Shown here piece by piece: positions 14,570 to 27,059 of a stretch of 64,000 bases of DNA. Every line of letters starts with the position of its first letter. Position 1 is the first letter of the stretch. Source of the DNA: Datnioides undecimradiatus (Eukaryota; Chordata; Actinopteri; Lobotiformes; Datnioididae); NCBI GenBank assembly GCA_008933995.1, contig WARS01000036.1:5122419-5186418 (forward strand), written 5' to 3'. The notes under the pieces were generated by a model. That model did not search any database. It was given only the letters and a program-made list of their open reading frames with translations, and had not been told where the DNA came from. The translations under genes were made by a program, and so were the position numbers.

Positions 14570-15290
14570 ACTATTCATTTAAAACTAAAAGTAAAGTAAT
14601 ACAGAGATTGGTTGGATTTACAGTTATCGCCTAGATGACTCAGAAAATTTCATTCATTAAACGTGAATGTTTTAAACCAGAGCAGGGAACATTAAAGGCG
14701 GCTCAGTAGACAGCGTATTGTTTTGTTTGTATGATCTTTCATCTCACATCTTTTTTGTGCTCATTAATCCTCCTGTGCCCTTTAGTAATCTCTCCCAGCC
14801 AGCCTGATTGCCTGACTGAGGAGTGGCAGCTGTTGACCTCTACTATGGAGATAGATTTAACTCTGATTTGAGAGGGGTTGGGGTTTTTTTTTAACAACTG
14901 TAGGCCATGCTAAAGCAGCTTTCTGCTGATTCACCAGCTGGAACACAGCTGCTGTAGGCTGCATTTCCTTCAAAACACCACCCCCGGTCTTCCTGACAAA
15001 CCCACTCCAATCTAATAAGTAATCAATACCACTAATATGCTATCCCATCTGGCCTTATCCTGTATACAGAATGTCTGGCATTGGGTCAATGGCTGCACAG
15101 GTAGGGGGGAGATTAGCTGGTAAAGTGTGCAGGATGAGGCAGAAGAACCACACTCTGAGAGGTCTGTTGCTTACCTCAGTCCTGTATGATGTCGGTGGGA
15201 GGCTTCCCTGCACCAGCAAATGTTTTCTTCTTTCATCTCAATATTGTTTGCCATTAAATAAAGTTCATCAGCATCTTGATTCACCAGCCA
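14570..15290. other. Intergenic, nothing recognised
   Basis: Unique-looking AT-rich sequence without coding potential or clear repeat structure on either strand. Confidence 0.5.
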
Positions 15291-15294
15291 AACC

Positions 15295-15720
15295 CTTTGG
15301 GGTCGACGGTATCATATACGATGCCGAAGGACATGCTACTACTTATTCGCGTATATCTCTGGAATGCTTTGATTTGCTTTTTTTCTTTTTTCTTTGAAGA
15401 GGACACTTTAGCCTTTCAAACGAGCTACCCGGCGTGTAGGTCTCCCAGAAGCTGTGTTATTGTTCCGGGAAATTCAGTGTCCAATTGGAGAACCGTGCGC
15501 CGTCACATGCTGTGCCAATGCCCAATTGGAGACCCTTGTGCTCTCACGTGGTGCACACAAAGAATCACCATCACTTCTGATGCGCAAATGCCCAGTTACG
15601 CACGGGGATAGTGCGTCATTGCGCATACCACGGTTATATCTTTGCTATCTTTCATGTAAATGTTTTATTTGACTTTATTTGACGGAATAATGTCGACGAC
15701 GCGCAAAGTGAATGGGGGGG
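15295..15720. other. CpG-dense island of unknown origin inside AT-rich DNA
   Basis: Begins near a GTCGACGGTATC sequence and ends near GTCGACGACGCGCAAAGTG. I count about 16 CpG in 15460-15710, while neighbouring kilobases hold few. Two imperfect direct copies of a CCAATTGGAGA-containing unit start near 15479 and 15521. Short overlapping frames exist but none matches a family I know. A recently inserted transposable-element fragment is the simplest explanation; an unrecognised promoter or retrocopy is possible. Confidence 0.4.
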
Positions 15721-16039
15721 GGCTCTTGCATAGATATTTGGTCTTTCTGTTTTTTTTCTGAATATAATATTATAATATTTATTCTGAATATTCTGAAACC
15801 CCAGGTTGTCCTTAAAAAAAAAGGATGTCAATTACTTGATTGTGCATTACAGGGCTGAGGTTTTATAAGAATTAATACACAACAAGACCAGGCGAGAGAA
15901 ATACAGAGGAAAGTGCCTTAGACCTCAGAGGGTTAAAACAGGCAAATCAATTTATAATGTTCAGTATACATGCAGATATTACCAAACTGTACTATAACTG
16001 CTCTTAAGCGCTGATGAGAGTGTCAATTGCTTTCCTCAT

Positions 16040-16345
16040 TTGCTGGTGCTACCATTAGGCCATTACATAATTTCTTTTATGTAATTGTTCTTGTTCCCCG
16101 ATGGCATTACACGAGAGGGAGCCAAGCTGACAGCCAAGTACCAGTCAGCTCTTATTATACCTGTAATTTAAATCAGCATAAATGTCCCATCATAATCCAA
16201 TGAAAAGGCTGACTGCAGAGCACACGATATCATTGCACATTGCTGATAATCATGTCGCTGCAGCAGGATTTGGTTGTGGATGAGTCACTGTAATGAATTC
16301 GCCCACCTCTGCATTTCAAAGTCGTATCTGTGACTTATCATTCTG
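16040..16345. promoter_or_regulatory. Candidate conserved non-coding element
   Basis: Complex, repeat-free sequence dense in homeodomain-like motifs (TTACATAATTT, ATGTAATTG, TGTAATTTAAAT, TGCTGATAATCATG, TGTAATGAATTC). The look is typical of vertebrate developmental enhancers, but conservation was not tested. It lies in the long gap between lmo7 and kctd12, so kctd12 would be the natural target. Confidence 0.25.
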
Positions 16346-16734
16346 CTATTTTTAATCAATATTTCATGGCTGAATGTATGGAGGATCAAGACTTTCTCTA
16401 GTTGAAACGATTCCTTGTAACTACCAAAGAATACCCTGGGAGACATGTTCAAATAGAGGAAAAGCATTTTCCCTTCAATAATACAAGAGCTCCTGCTTCT
16501 GAAACTGTCTCAGTTTCTTAAGGTAACTTAGATATTCACTTTGCCCTTTTAAAAGAAAAAAACAGCATGATCAGGACTGCTAAACCAACTTTGAATTACA
16601 ATAACAATGCTAATAGCCCATAACCGGTGGAAATCTTTGCAATTATCACAACAGTAATATTTTAGGGAAACAATATTACCCGATTATGGTCATTTGGGAA
16701 AAAAAAAAAAAAAAGGAAATGAAACAACATGATT

Positions 16735-17060
16735 GTCTACAACACTCTGAGAGAATTGTACTAGGAAACAGAGGCCGGTAATTAGGTCCCCTTAAATTCA
16801 ATTGACTTCCTCACCAATTCAAGCAAGCATTAATTATAAGGGTAGAACTGCGCAGCATATGGGTCGATCTGTTAGAAGTGGATATTAATTTAGGTTGATT
16901 CACCAACTGTCTCCTCTAGTTGAGCTGTTGTCAGTAATTAAACAGTGCCAGGGCGCAGACAGAACTGTGCGCTGAGGACAGCTATTCCTCCAGGAGCTTC
17001 GTACACATTCCAGCGCCAAACAAACATCAGCAAAGGAGGTTCACCAGAGAGTGCTCAGCA
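16735..17060. promoter_or_regulatory. Second candidate conserved non-coding element
   Basis: Repeat-free stretch after a poly-A tract with GGTAATTAGG, AGCATTAATTATAAG, GATATTAATTTAGG and CAGTAATTAAACAG. Homeobox-type TAATTA cores are concentrated here. Inference from composition only. Confidence 0.22.
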
Positions 17061-20000
17061 TCAAAGCAGGTTGGGCTGGAACACACCGATCCCAGATATA
17101 CACGCACAAAAATGAGAAAGCCTGACTACAACACAGCATGCATGCGACTGAAAAGTCAGGAGACATCACAAGAGATGGGTATAAAGGTTTGACAGAGTTA
17201 CTCAGGCTACCTAATTAGAGTTTATCTTTACATACACACACACACACACACAAACACATGAAAACATTCACTCAAAGTTTCAGTTCATCTTTCCCTGAGA
17301 AGATATTGTTCAGTTTCCTTTTTTTTTAGCTCCTGTTTTCTAATATTTGGATATTCTTATATAATATATTTCACTGCTGTTGCTGAGAGTAACTGAGATA
17401 GATAGGGACATGCATGAATTATAATCTATATGACAGTACAGCAAGTAGATTGTAAGTAAGCTCTCTGTCCAAACATAAAAAAACAAAAGTTTCACTTCAG
17501 TTCCCATGATGCCTTTGGAGATGTAAACATGAAATATAATGTATATAGATTATAGTCAATTATATAGTTAACTTCTACACCAACAGCCTATATCTGTTTA
17601 CATTTTGACAAATTATTAATGGAAACAATTAAATGTTTATGTTGAATAAATATGAAAGAAACTTGGCGATTCCAAGGCAAGTTGTGAAATTATAAGATGG
17701 GTATTTTTAATGAACTCTGTGTGGATTTGTGGGTGTGTATTAATGAAGATAGTGACATCAGCAGCTCTCAGATGTGGCTGAGTTGTCACCGTTACAATTT
17801 TGAAACAAACTGCAGAAATCAGGCACAAAGTGTTTAACAATTGAATACCTCAATTACTTACATGAGCAGTCCGCCTCGACTGTTGCTCCTCCTGCTGCTG
17901 CTAATTGTGTTGATCAGCAGGCCAAATTATCTAAACAACTAGTATACACCTGTCCCTTTCACCTCATGCACACCCATCCCTCCACACATCCTCTTCAACT
18001 CTCATGCACTCCTCTTCCCTCGGGTGGCACGTGTCCCGGTTGAATACCTCTGCTCTAAATAACGTACAGACCTCATTTTACAACTGAACCACGGAGAAAC
18101 ATACCATGGAGATGAAGTAAAGCAAAAGTATCTGCATGGCCAGCTGCATGTAAAATTGAATGTTTCCCGATTACGTGATTGCATGCGAGCTGAAGATGCT
18201 AAGTGATTACGTCTGAATCTGCATGACTGCTGTCTATATCACTCCTCCAGGACCGGGGTGGTGTTTTTCTCTGTGGGACGATTCTTAGCAGACAGTGGAC
18301 CTTTCTGTCTGTCACTATGGTCTTTTTGATCAGAGTGAAGAGTGAGATCACACCCTCCAAGGCTCACTTGGATGAGTGGAGAACAACAAAGGCAAGAACA
18401 GAGGCTAGATGTAAGTGATGAAGAAATGAACCTGATGTCTCAGTAGTGATCCATTATATGCAGTAGAATGTGAAATCCTGATGGACCTGGACACAGTGGA
18501 AGCTGACAGACACAACAGATTGCCAGTAGGTGTTACAGAGAGAAGAGCTGATCCAGGACCCCGGTTCAGAATATTGTGACATATTAAATTAAAGCTGTGC
18601 AAGTCTTCACCGCTTGTTGCAGGCTGCATATCACGGAGCCTGGAAACTGACAAAGGCAATAAAAGATGAGCCACAAGCACAGCAAAATTAATCAGTAAAC
18701 AATGCAGGTAATTAAATGGTTGAATTGGAGTGCAAGAAGAACTATCAGGGTTTATCTGCTGATTTTAATCAGTGAATAAAATCAATCAAACGGCAGTTCA
18801 ATTTATTCTCTTTTACTTTGCTCATTTTATTTTCTGACCGCTCAGTTGTCCTGATTTTTTGGTTGTGGGCAGACAGTTTATCATTCATCATTAATCATTC
18901 ATCCTCTTTCCCCCTCACAACATTTCACGTTTTCCTCGTGAAACTATGAGCAACTACATGCAACTCGTATCTGTACAATGGTCATTACAGTGGTCTAAGA
19001 GGTGATCTGCAGTGCAGCCTATGCCGTATGTGTTGTGCGGTTGCAATTTTTAGTCTTATTTTAATTAGCAGGGTGTCTGAGCTGCACAAATCAAGACTCA
19101 ATCAAAAACCCCTCCGCCCTGAAAAAACAAACAGATGGCATATTGTTGGTATTTTCTGCCACCCTGGCATCATCTGACCTTTACATTTCCAGAAAAATCT
19201 CCCCGAACAACTGCAGTGTCATTTAAATGTCACCTGTCTCAGTGTGATCTGCGCTTTCTCGGTAAAAAAGGAATGTACTGAGTGAAACTCTTCAGCCCAC
19301 CTGTCGCACTGTCGTCATCAGCTACGATGTGATCTATGTGCATCACCGAGAAACAGTGTCATTTACAGCCAGGCAACCTCCCCACAGGTCGTTGAAAGCT
19401 CATGTCAGTGAGCCTGAATTCAAGATAATTAATGCACTGAGCAAAAAAAAAAAAAAAAAAACAGCACACAACGAGACATCGTCAACAAGCACATTAATAA
19501 ATAAAAGAATTTAGCACGGCTCTCGGCACAGCAGCTCCTCCAATACAGAGCGAAAACCAAACTGGCAACGTTTTCCCAGTGCTCTTAAATGTTTCACTTC
19601 CCACCATCTCATCTAATCCACCACTTGAATTTGATCCAGTTGAAACGAAGAAGGAGACGCTGGCACATTACACTCAACCCACTAAACTTGCTGCTATTTC
19701 CACAAAGGTGTTTTTCTTTGCATCAGTCTCATACTACATATCCTTACCTGCTCCCACATCCCATAAAACGAGGCTCTTAGCCAAGAGTAAAGTTCTGACA
19801 CCACAGTTTTGGCTGCTATTAAAACACAACCGTGCATTAGTGATGGCTTCAGTAGGGATTTTAGATGTAGTGATCAATGTTTTAACAGCACTTTATCATA
19901 TTCAGGCTGTTCACTGGTTTCCCCACCATCCATACGGCTGTCTGACGGAGCCAGGCTGACTTTCTGATGCACTGTGGGGATCCTACAGAGAAACTTTTGA

Positions 20001-23000
20001 AACAGGAGAAAATATTGAATCACAGTCAATACACAAGTGGTATTTGACTGCAGACTGCTGAGCCTTCTGCATTAATAGCTGAGATCGACACGCAGTTAAA
20101 TGTTACTCTGTGAGAGTCGGGTCAGTCTCTGTTTGAGAATAACAAGCATCATGTCGTCTGGATGGGTAAGGAAACCCAAAGTCTTGACTGAGTGCTACTG
20201 CTTTTTTACAGTATAATAGGTAGGATTTGACAGCGCAATTATGTTCCAGATGGAGTGATTTTCATTCAGCATAATTAGATTTTTTTAAAAAATGTCAACA
20301 TTTTTCAGGGAGAAAGGAAAGGTGTTTCAGTCTCTCTCATTAAAAGGCCTTGTGAGCTTTTTTTTGTTTGATTTTATTTTATTAAGGATGTGATTTATGA
20401 ATATTTACCACAAATATAACAGAAGACAATGTCTATGGTAAATAAAAACAAGCAGCCATTGTAGAACAAATAGAAAATAGATATATAATTATTATAGATT
20501 TTTACTTAGATTAAAAAAAAAAACAAAAATAAAAATAAAAAGCCTACAAATAATAAAAAAAGGAGACGGTACATTCAAATCATGACAGTGGTTGAAATAT
20601 TAACTTCATATTGATTTTTTGAAAAGTTTCAGTACTTTCTTATTAACACAGTAAACGTATTAAGAGTCAACAGTGAATTGACTTGGGACTATATTCAGTT
20701 GTAGATGAATACATATTTTTGTGCTTGTGAGTATTTACAGTATGGCAGGGTATGATGCACAATACCCAACAATGGAATGTTTCTCTTATCACTTTTCTGG
20801 TCCAAATACCTTTTACAGATATTTGTGGACCTAATCACAGACCCAGGCACAATGACATACCTCAACCAACGAGTCTGCAGAATTATTTTTGATAGGAGAG
20901 GGGAATTACTGGATGCTGACGCAGAAACTGAAAAGGCAGAAATGCATGCTCATGTGACTTTTGCAGGACTGTGGCAGCGGCAGTTATGTGTAACATGCCG
21001 CATATATTTTTAAAAAGTTGCTCTCTGGTATGATGCTTTTCTAGCATCAAAATAACTCCACTGATGCTTGCCAGAACATGCAGCCTAAGCTTTGCCTCAA
21101 GGTTGAAGCTCCAGTTGCAGAAGACTTGATTTGGATTTTCTGCCAGACAGAAATTCTCTGCATCTCCATTGAAACTGCAGTGCTGATGAACTGATGTATT
21201 TGCATTAAGTGTATATAACAAAATTTAAAAGCAAATGATAAGCTTTTACACCTTCATCCGTATCCCTGGTAACCCATACATGCCGTGTCATATATGTTAA
21301 TTGCCAGCACAAAAGAAGACGTTTATATGCCTTTGCATGTACGTCATGTCTGAAAACTGAAAGCTGTTGGCTGTAAAAGAAGATTATTCGACCTAGTTGT
21401 CTAATCAAGCTTTAACCTGTAAACAAGTCCTGCAGAGGAGGCGGACATCTGTCAGAAAAGAGTCAAGCAGATGTTAGATGTTTGGTGTTTGCTAAGCCAG
21501 TATTTCTGTAGCTCTCCACGCTACGTAATTGCTTCACCTTGCTCCTTCCTGAGCATGGGAACAGTCATTGCTGTGATTACACATATCACACCACAGACTT
21601 CCTGCACAGCTCATGTTTTAGTGGCTGACAGCATTTTCCACTGCTAAGGCTGCCTTTGATGGATATCTCCTGCTTGTCAGTCAGACTGTCGGCCTGATGT
21701 AACTCCTCAGAGAGAAATGTTATTTCTCTTTTAATCTAAGTGCAAAAATTAAAGGGTAAAACCACCAAAAAAGAAGCCCGGTGCACCTGTATTATGTCGC
21801 TGTCGGCTGATATTGATTCAGTGTGTGTTACATAATATCTGTAGGGGCTTCCATCAACTCCTCCGGTGTTTATTCTCCTGCTACAAATAGAGGATTGTCA
21901 GACAGCCAGTGTGCAGATGAGCAATGCAGCAAAGCTCAAAGCAAGCTGGATGAAATCACCTGTGAAACGTTGTGTACAGAGTGGGTTTTTTTTCCCACCA
22001 ATTCTTGCTTTGAATCTGATATGACAGATGCAGACATTTATTCCTTTTTATCTGAACACCACAGCTTGTCTCAGTGTTTGTATCTGCCTCTGAGAGTGCT
22101 GTTGTTATTTGCAGCTTTGAGATTCATATCCTCTTAATGTCTCCTCATTTTTATCTATTACGGTTTGCAGGACATGCGATACCAGCCCCTTTTCTGTTTC
22201 AGATCTTGACTGATGCGATTTCTCGATGATGTTAGAGGACGTTAAGACTGAGAAAATGATAAGGTGATCCTGACTGGTCCACCCATGCGCCCCTCCAACT
22301 ATATATTTTATGTTTTCTTGTCAGACATACGCAGAGGAGCTGCATGGGCTGAATTATGGTATGCGCAGAGAGGAAACTACAACAAATTGGCCTTTTCTGA
22401 CAGATATGAATAGCTCACTGGCTTTAGCTGTAACTCAGCAATGCGTAGTTTCCTATGAATGACAACTCTCTTGTGGCTCTGTAGTGGAGAGGTCATCCCA
22501 CAAAAAAAAAAAAAAACAACTTGAAACTAACGGAAAAATCAAATAAGTCCAACTTACAGACGGAGACAGGCTTGAGTTTGTGCTTTTTATTAGGGGTTAG
22601 ACCATACATTTGCTAATACAAATAATATCCTCAGAGAATTTTAGACAAAATTATTGTTGGATGGCATTAAATGTTGACCACAAATAATCAGTCTGAATCT
22701 TTCTGCGTTTGAGGAAATCTCCATCCTCAGCATTCTCCCCGAAAGAAATGTGCAAACTCAAACAGAACCTAATCACATAATAATACGATGCTTTAAAGTG
22801 CTTCCTTTGCATGAAAACCAAAGCAGCTTTTGAAGGAATTAGGAAGACTTTGGCAGCATAACTTCACTAAAAGCATTTGTACTTGTGCCAGAAGAATGAA
22901 TTGATAATCTATGTAAACCGCTCCACGTCACATCAGTGGGTACATTTTTTTCTATGGTGGCTTTTTTGTAATTTACAGTACACGTCCACTGCATGAAATC

Positions 23001-23135
23001 ATCTGTGTATGTCCCCATTTCTTGATCCAAATGACTGAAAAAGACTTCATAAGTGTACAAGAGTGAGCTTAACGTGGATCAGATGGTTAACTTTGTTACT
23101 GCAGGCCACTTTTTACACTAACAAGTTTGGTTTAG
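17061..23135. other. Intergenic, no supportable gene
   Basis: Short open frames only, with no homologous motif and no consistent splicing. Includes a short CA repeat (17234-17252), A-runs at 19442-19460, 20513-20560 and 22501-22515, and AT-rich DNA around 20270-20570. Confidence 0.5.
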
Positions 23136-23140
23136 AGGGA

Positions 23141-23450
23141 TATTTCAGCATTTTTCAAAGACAGGGATAGAGCTATCCTGGCTATGCACAACGAAAACAA
23201 AGTCCACCCACCAACGCCTTTAAAGCTCACTAAGCATCTTTATTTGTAGCAGAAAAAAAGCACAATTCACCTGTTTTGCAGAGTTTTATGCGCCTGTCGA
23301 GGAACAGCTGCCAGGCAACCTGAGGAATCTCTCGAAAGTTACAGCTGTAATATCCTGTTTCCTGTCGCTTTACTGAACTGAGCTAACCAGCTGCTGGCTC
23401 CAGCTACGTATTTACTGTACAGGTGTGAGACTGGTGTTCATTATCTCGTG
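23141..23450. mobile_element. Degenerate copy B of the TAGCTTAGC-type repeat
   Basis: Shows ATAGAGCTATCCTGGCTATG, an AACAAAGTCCACCCACCAACG block, TTTAAAGCTCACTAAGC, and a closing GCTAACCAGCTGCTGGCTCC followed by TACGTATTTACTGTACAGG. These modules occur in the same order in the percomorph repeat seen at 14015-14560. Boundaries are approximate. Confidence 0.5.
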
Positions 23451-26400
23451 TAATTTATGTATTCTTTTCAAAGATTCAGCATGAAAATACAAAGAGAAGG
23501 TTCACATGCTAAGTTCACATCACTAAAGCTGGAGTGAACTGGTGAACTGTGAATGCTGTTTATCAAGTGAACTTTAATGGCTAAAGCGGAGGCTGTAAAG
23601 GAAACCCAAGATGCTGTGGTTCATGTCCAAGCCTATCATTTCAATTATTCCTGCCATGTATTACTCAAGTACAGCTTTTCTTTAATTGGGCCCAGAGTAT
23701 TGTTGAAAGTACATTTCAAGAAGCTTTTAAAGGCTACGTTGGGCTTTCTGAGTTCAAAAAAATACTTGTTAGGGATTAATTGCCTTTTCCCCAGTAGCAC
23801 AATAATTACCATGCATTGCACCGTATCAGTGCATACAGAGCTCTTGCTGCAGTTATTCCCATAACTCCACCTGACTCTGCTTTACACTTTTGTCCAGAGT
23901 AATACATCAATACATTAATCAAATCTATTTCTAAACTCAGACGTAAGCATCTAACTTGGAGTTATTATTCATGCTGCTGCACCCTGTAATTTTGTCTCAG
24001 ATACACAGAAAAATGTTCTCTTAAAACCGAGCCAGATGTGGAAAACCAGAGAAACTAGAGCAATGGCTACAAAAACCAAATCCACCGAATTCATGTGAAT
24101 TCCGCTGGACCACATTCGTGCAGACACAAACCCTGTCATTGACTAATTCTGCTCTCACTGAGGTGACTCAGACAACTCCTAACAACCTCCCAGATTCAGC
24201 GAGGAAAGAGAAACAGTTCTGACATTATACTAGAAATTAAATGTAATTGTATACATTATTGAAAGTATGTTGTATAAAATATTGGCTGTTTATTGTTCAG
24301 AAAAAAAGAGAATAAGAACAGTTTTCCATCCAGGGTATGTGGGATACGTGCAGTCACGTACAACCACACAAGAATTAAAACTGAGTGCATTAAGCAGGCA
24401 ACAAATGCGCGCAAATGCTTGCTTAAAACAACAGTCTGATTTGCAATAATGCTGGGAATGTACAGAACAGTCAAATGAAAGGTCACAATGTGAGGCGAGT
24501 GGCCCCAGTTTATAAGTCAGCTTTTATAGAAGTGGAAAGAGCATTCTCTGTTTGATGACTGTAATTTTCTAAAGAACTCAGCTGGCGTGAAAGGTGGGAG
24601 GCTTAATGGCCACATGAATGGATAGAGCCGCATCTCGGCTCAGGTGACCGGGACACATTACATTAGTCCGCGGCCGCTGATCACAAACGATGACATTTGC
24701 AATCTTCTGGTGGAGGTCTAAAATGAAAGGAGTCTAAAATAAGAGAGCGGCGCACATTAGAAGCTCATGATAATCGATTTTCTACGCAATGCGCTGTCAG
24801 CAACATCATTTGCCATATGTGAGATGTGCTTAGTCTGATGTTACTGGTGTTCGAACAATATCAACAGTAGCTCCGATGGCTGTGACATCACACTTAAGGC
24901 TCAGCAGGACATTGTGTTTATCCTTCTTATTTATTTTCTAATATTTGTGCCTTGTGTTTGTAGTTTAGGTCATCATCCAAATGCAGGCACGTGCACACAT
25001 GTAGTGACTAGAGTGGCTCCAGCTGCTGCCCCTTTGCCCTCTTTGACTTAAGTGCCCCTCCGGACCTTGTAAATAATCATTACTATCACTAACAGAAATT
25101 GTTTTATCTGGTATTATTATTATTGTTGTTATTTGGTTTGTTATTTTTGCTGCTGTTATGCTCGAGTTAGTGAGAAAGCTACCTTTAATACCGGCCTCTC
25201 ATTAACAAGTAGTGAGGTTACTGCCTTTTCTTTATACTGTACATATTCAGCATTTCACTCTTACTTGTTTCTAGTTAACCATCATCAACCTGACTCTCTG
25301 GCCATCAAGCCAAAATAATAAAATGATGTATGCTGACAAATTTCTAAAGCTAAGTATGTTTGCAACACAGTTATGTCATATTCATCTTTGGTTTAATAAA
25401 CCAGACTATTACTGTTAGACCATATATAGACCAAGTCTATATATGGTCCATATATAGACCAAGTCTATATATGGGTGACATAGCTGCCATGTCCCTCTTG
25501 GTTTCACTTCAGTAGGTGACATTAATTGCATGTCATAACGCCTTTCTCTCTACCACCACGTTCTACTATTATTAATCAACACTTTCTGCAGAAAGTAAAG
25601 TGAAACACATCTAATTGTGGTTTAAAGTAATAGCAGATTATACATTTTTCGGATAATCCAATACGACACTCGATGATGGATTTTCCTGTTGCTCCTGGGC
25701 CGATTTCTTTACCCCATGAAACACTATAATTTTATGCTTTCACATAACAGTGGGAGCTATCCTCCTAAGAACACTGACTGGTGCATATCCCCTGTTGTGA
25801 AGTCAAGTTCAAAATGTATTTCTGACTCAGAATTTAATTAGAATAATGAAGCCTCTGGTCTGGAGTTACTGTTGTGATGTGCTAATGAAACTGACTTTGA
25901 TCTAAAATAACTCAGGAAGCTGAAACGCATCCTGGACCCATGCATGGAATTCAAACAGTCCTGATCTGCTGCAGTTCATGTCGGGGAGCTCAACACAGCG
26001 CATGCGCACTGAGAGCAGTGACCAAAACATTGTAAATAGAGATAAGCATATGAGAAAGGAAAGAACAGTAACACTGGCTGACAATCAAAAGTCAATTTTC
26101 TCTCAGTCTCGCTCTTTTTCTGCAGTCCTTGACTCACTTTGTCTCACAGCTTCCTTCTTTTGTTCTTTGTTATCCCGTCATCACTCACAATGCAGAACCT
26201 GACAACCCATTTATTGCCTTTCTACTTTACTGGAAGGTTACGCAGTCGCAGGAAATTGAAGCACTTGTCAGTAACTCATTTGTGTTTACTATATCATATT
26301 ATTTAATTTTAACGATATGATGTCATAACATCCCCATCACTTTACATTACTTTATTTCTTCTCACATTTAGCAGCAGCAATACCTGCTACAATCATGTTT

Positions 26401-26870
26401 CTTCTCCTTTTTTGTTGTTTTCTTTGTATTTTCTCATTTGTTAAAAGTCAATAAGAATAAGAAATGCACAGTCAGAACAATAAATCTACAGTCAGAGGCT
26501 GTGACTGTGATCCAAATAATTGCCCGTTTAATATCTGTGACTAAACACTAAAAAGACAAGTGACAAGCAGTCTAGCCCAAAAAAAGCATTAACATACTAA
26601 AGATACGTGTGAATAAAATTACTTTATTTGGTTTAAACAAAATGTCTTTAATCCAAATGGACTCTCATTTGGGATTTCTTATCGTCTAATTCAAATTAAA
26701 GATAACAAGCATCCCTCACGGGGGTATGAAATCCAGCTCTCTCTCTCTCTCTCGAAACTGGCTGAAATGCATACATTTCGTCAAGTGCACGATGGGATTG
26801 CGACTGCATGTGTTTCAACAGCTTGAACAATTTGTTCAGCAATGAATGACAGCCTTTGCTGCACATGTTC
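23451..26870. other. Intergenic, no supportable gene
   Basis: No coding exons recognised. Contains a repeat-free block at about 24560-24830 with a CCGCGGCCGC core that could be regulatory, the tandem palindrome at 25418-25475, and a CT run at 26737-26753. Confidence 0.5.
25418..25475. repeat. Tandem pair of perfect palindromes
   Basis: The first unit has arms GACCATATATAGAC / GTCTATATATGGTC around a 3-nt CAA centre (25418-25448). The second repeats the same 27-nt core at 25448-25474. The period is 28 nt. Each unit, or the whole block, could form a stable hairpin or cruciform in AT-rich DNA. Confidence 0.85.
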
Positions 26871-26873
26871 AAG

Positions 26874-27040
26874 TGGGTTTTCCTCCCACAGTCCAGAGAC
26901 ATGCAAGCAGAGACTGTACATTGCTCACACTGTACTGTGTGTAAACGTGGGTGTCAGTCACCGATTGTTTGTGGGCCGATATTGGTGACGGACTGGTGAC
27001 TGATCCAGGGTGTTTCCTTGATTTGGTCCAATGAAAGGTT
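26874..27040 (+). mobile_element. SINE fragment, teleost tRNA-derived type (body, head missing)
   Basis: Contains TTCCTCCCACAGTCCAGAGA followed by CATGCA, later GTGTGTAAACGTGGGTGTCAG, shortened here to the GTGTAAACGTGGGTG block, then TGGTGACGGACTGGTGACTG, ATCCAGGGTGTTTCC and a CCAATGAAAGG close. This series corresponds to the body of the common fish SINE in which cytosolic-tRNA-like heads precede CTCCCACAGTCCAAAGACATGC. The tRNA-like head is absent, so this is a truncated, diverged copy. Confidence 0.6.
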
Positions 27041-27059
27041 GTACAGACAAACACAGAGT

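Noticed and set aside
15071..15672. Overlapping 60-110-aa frames around the CpG-dense island
   Set aside because: No family match, no consistent splicing, and the three frames overlap each other; reported as an island rather than as a gene.
25418..25475. CRISPR-like repeat unit
   Set aside because: Two adjoining palindromes without spacers in a vertebrate genome; not an array.
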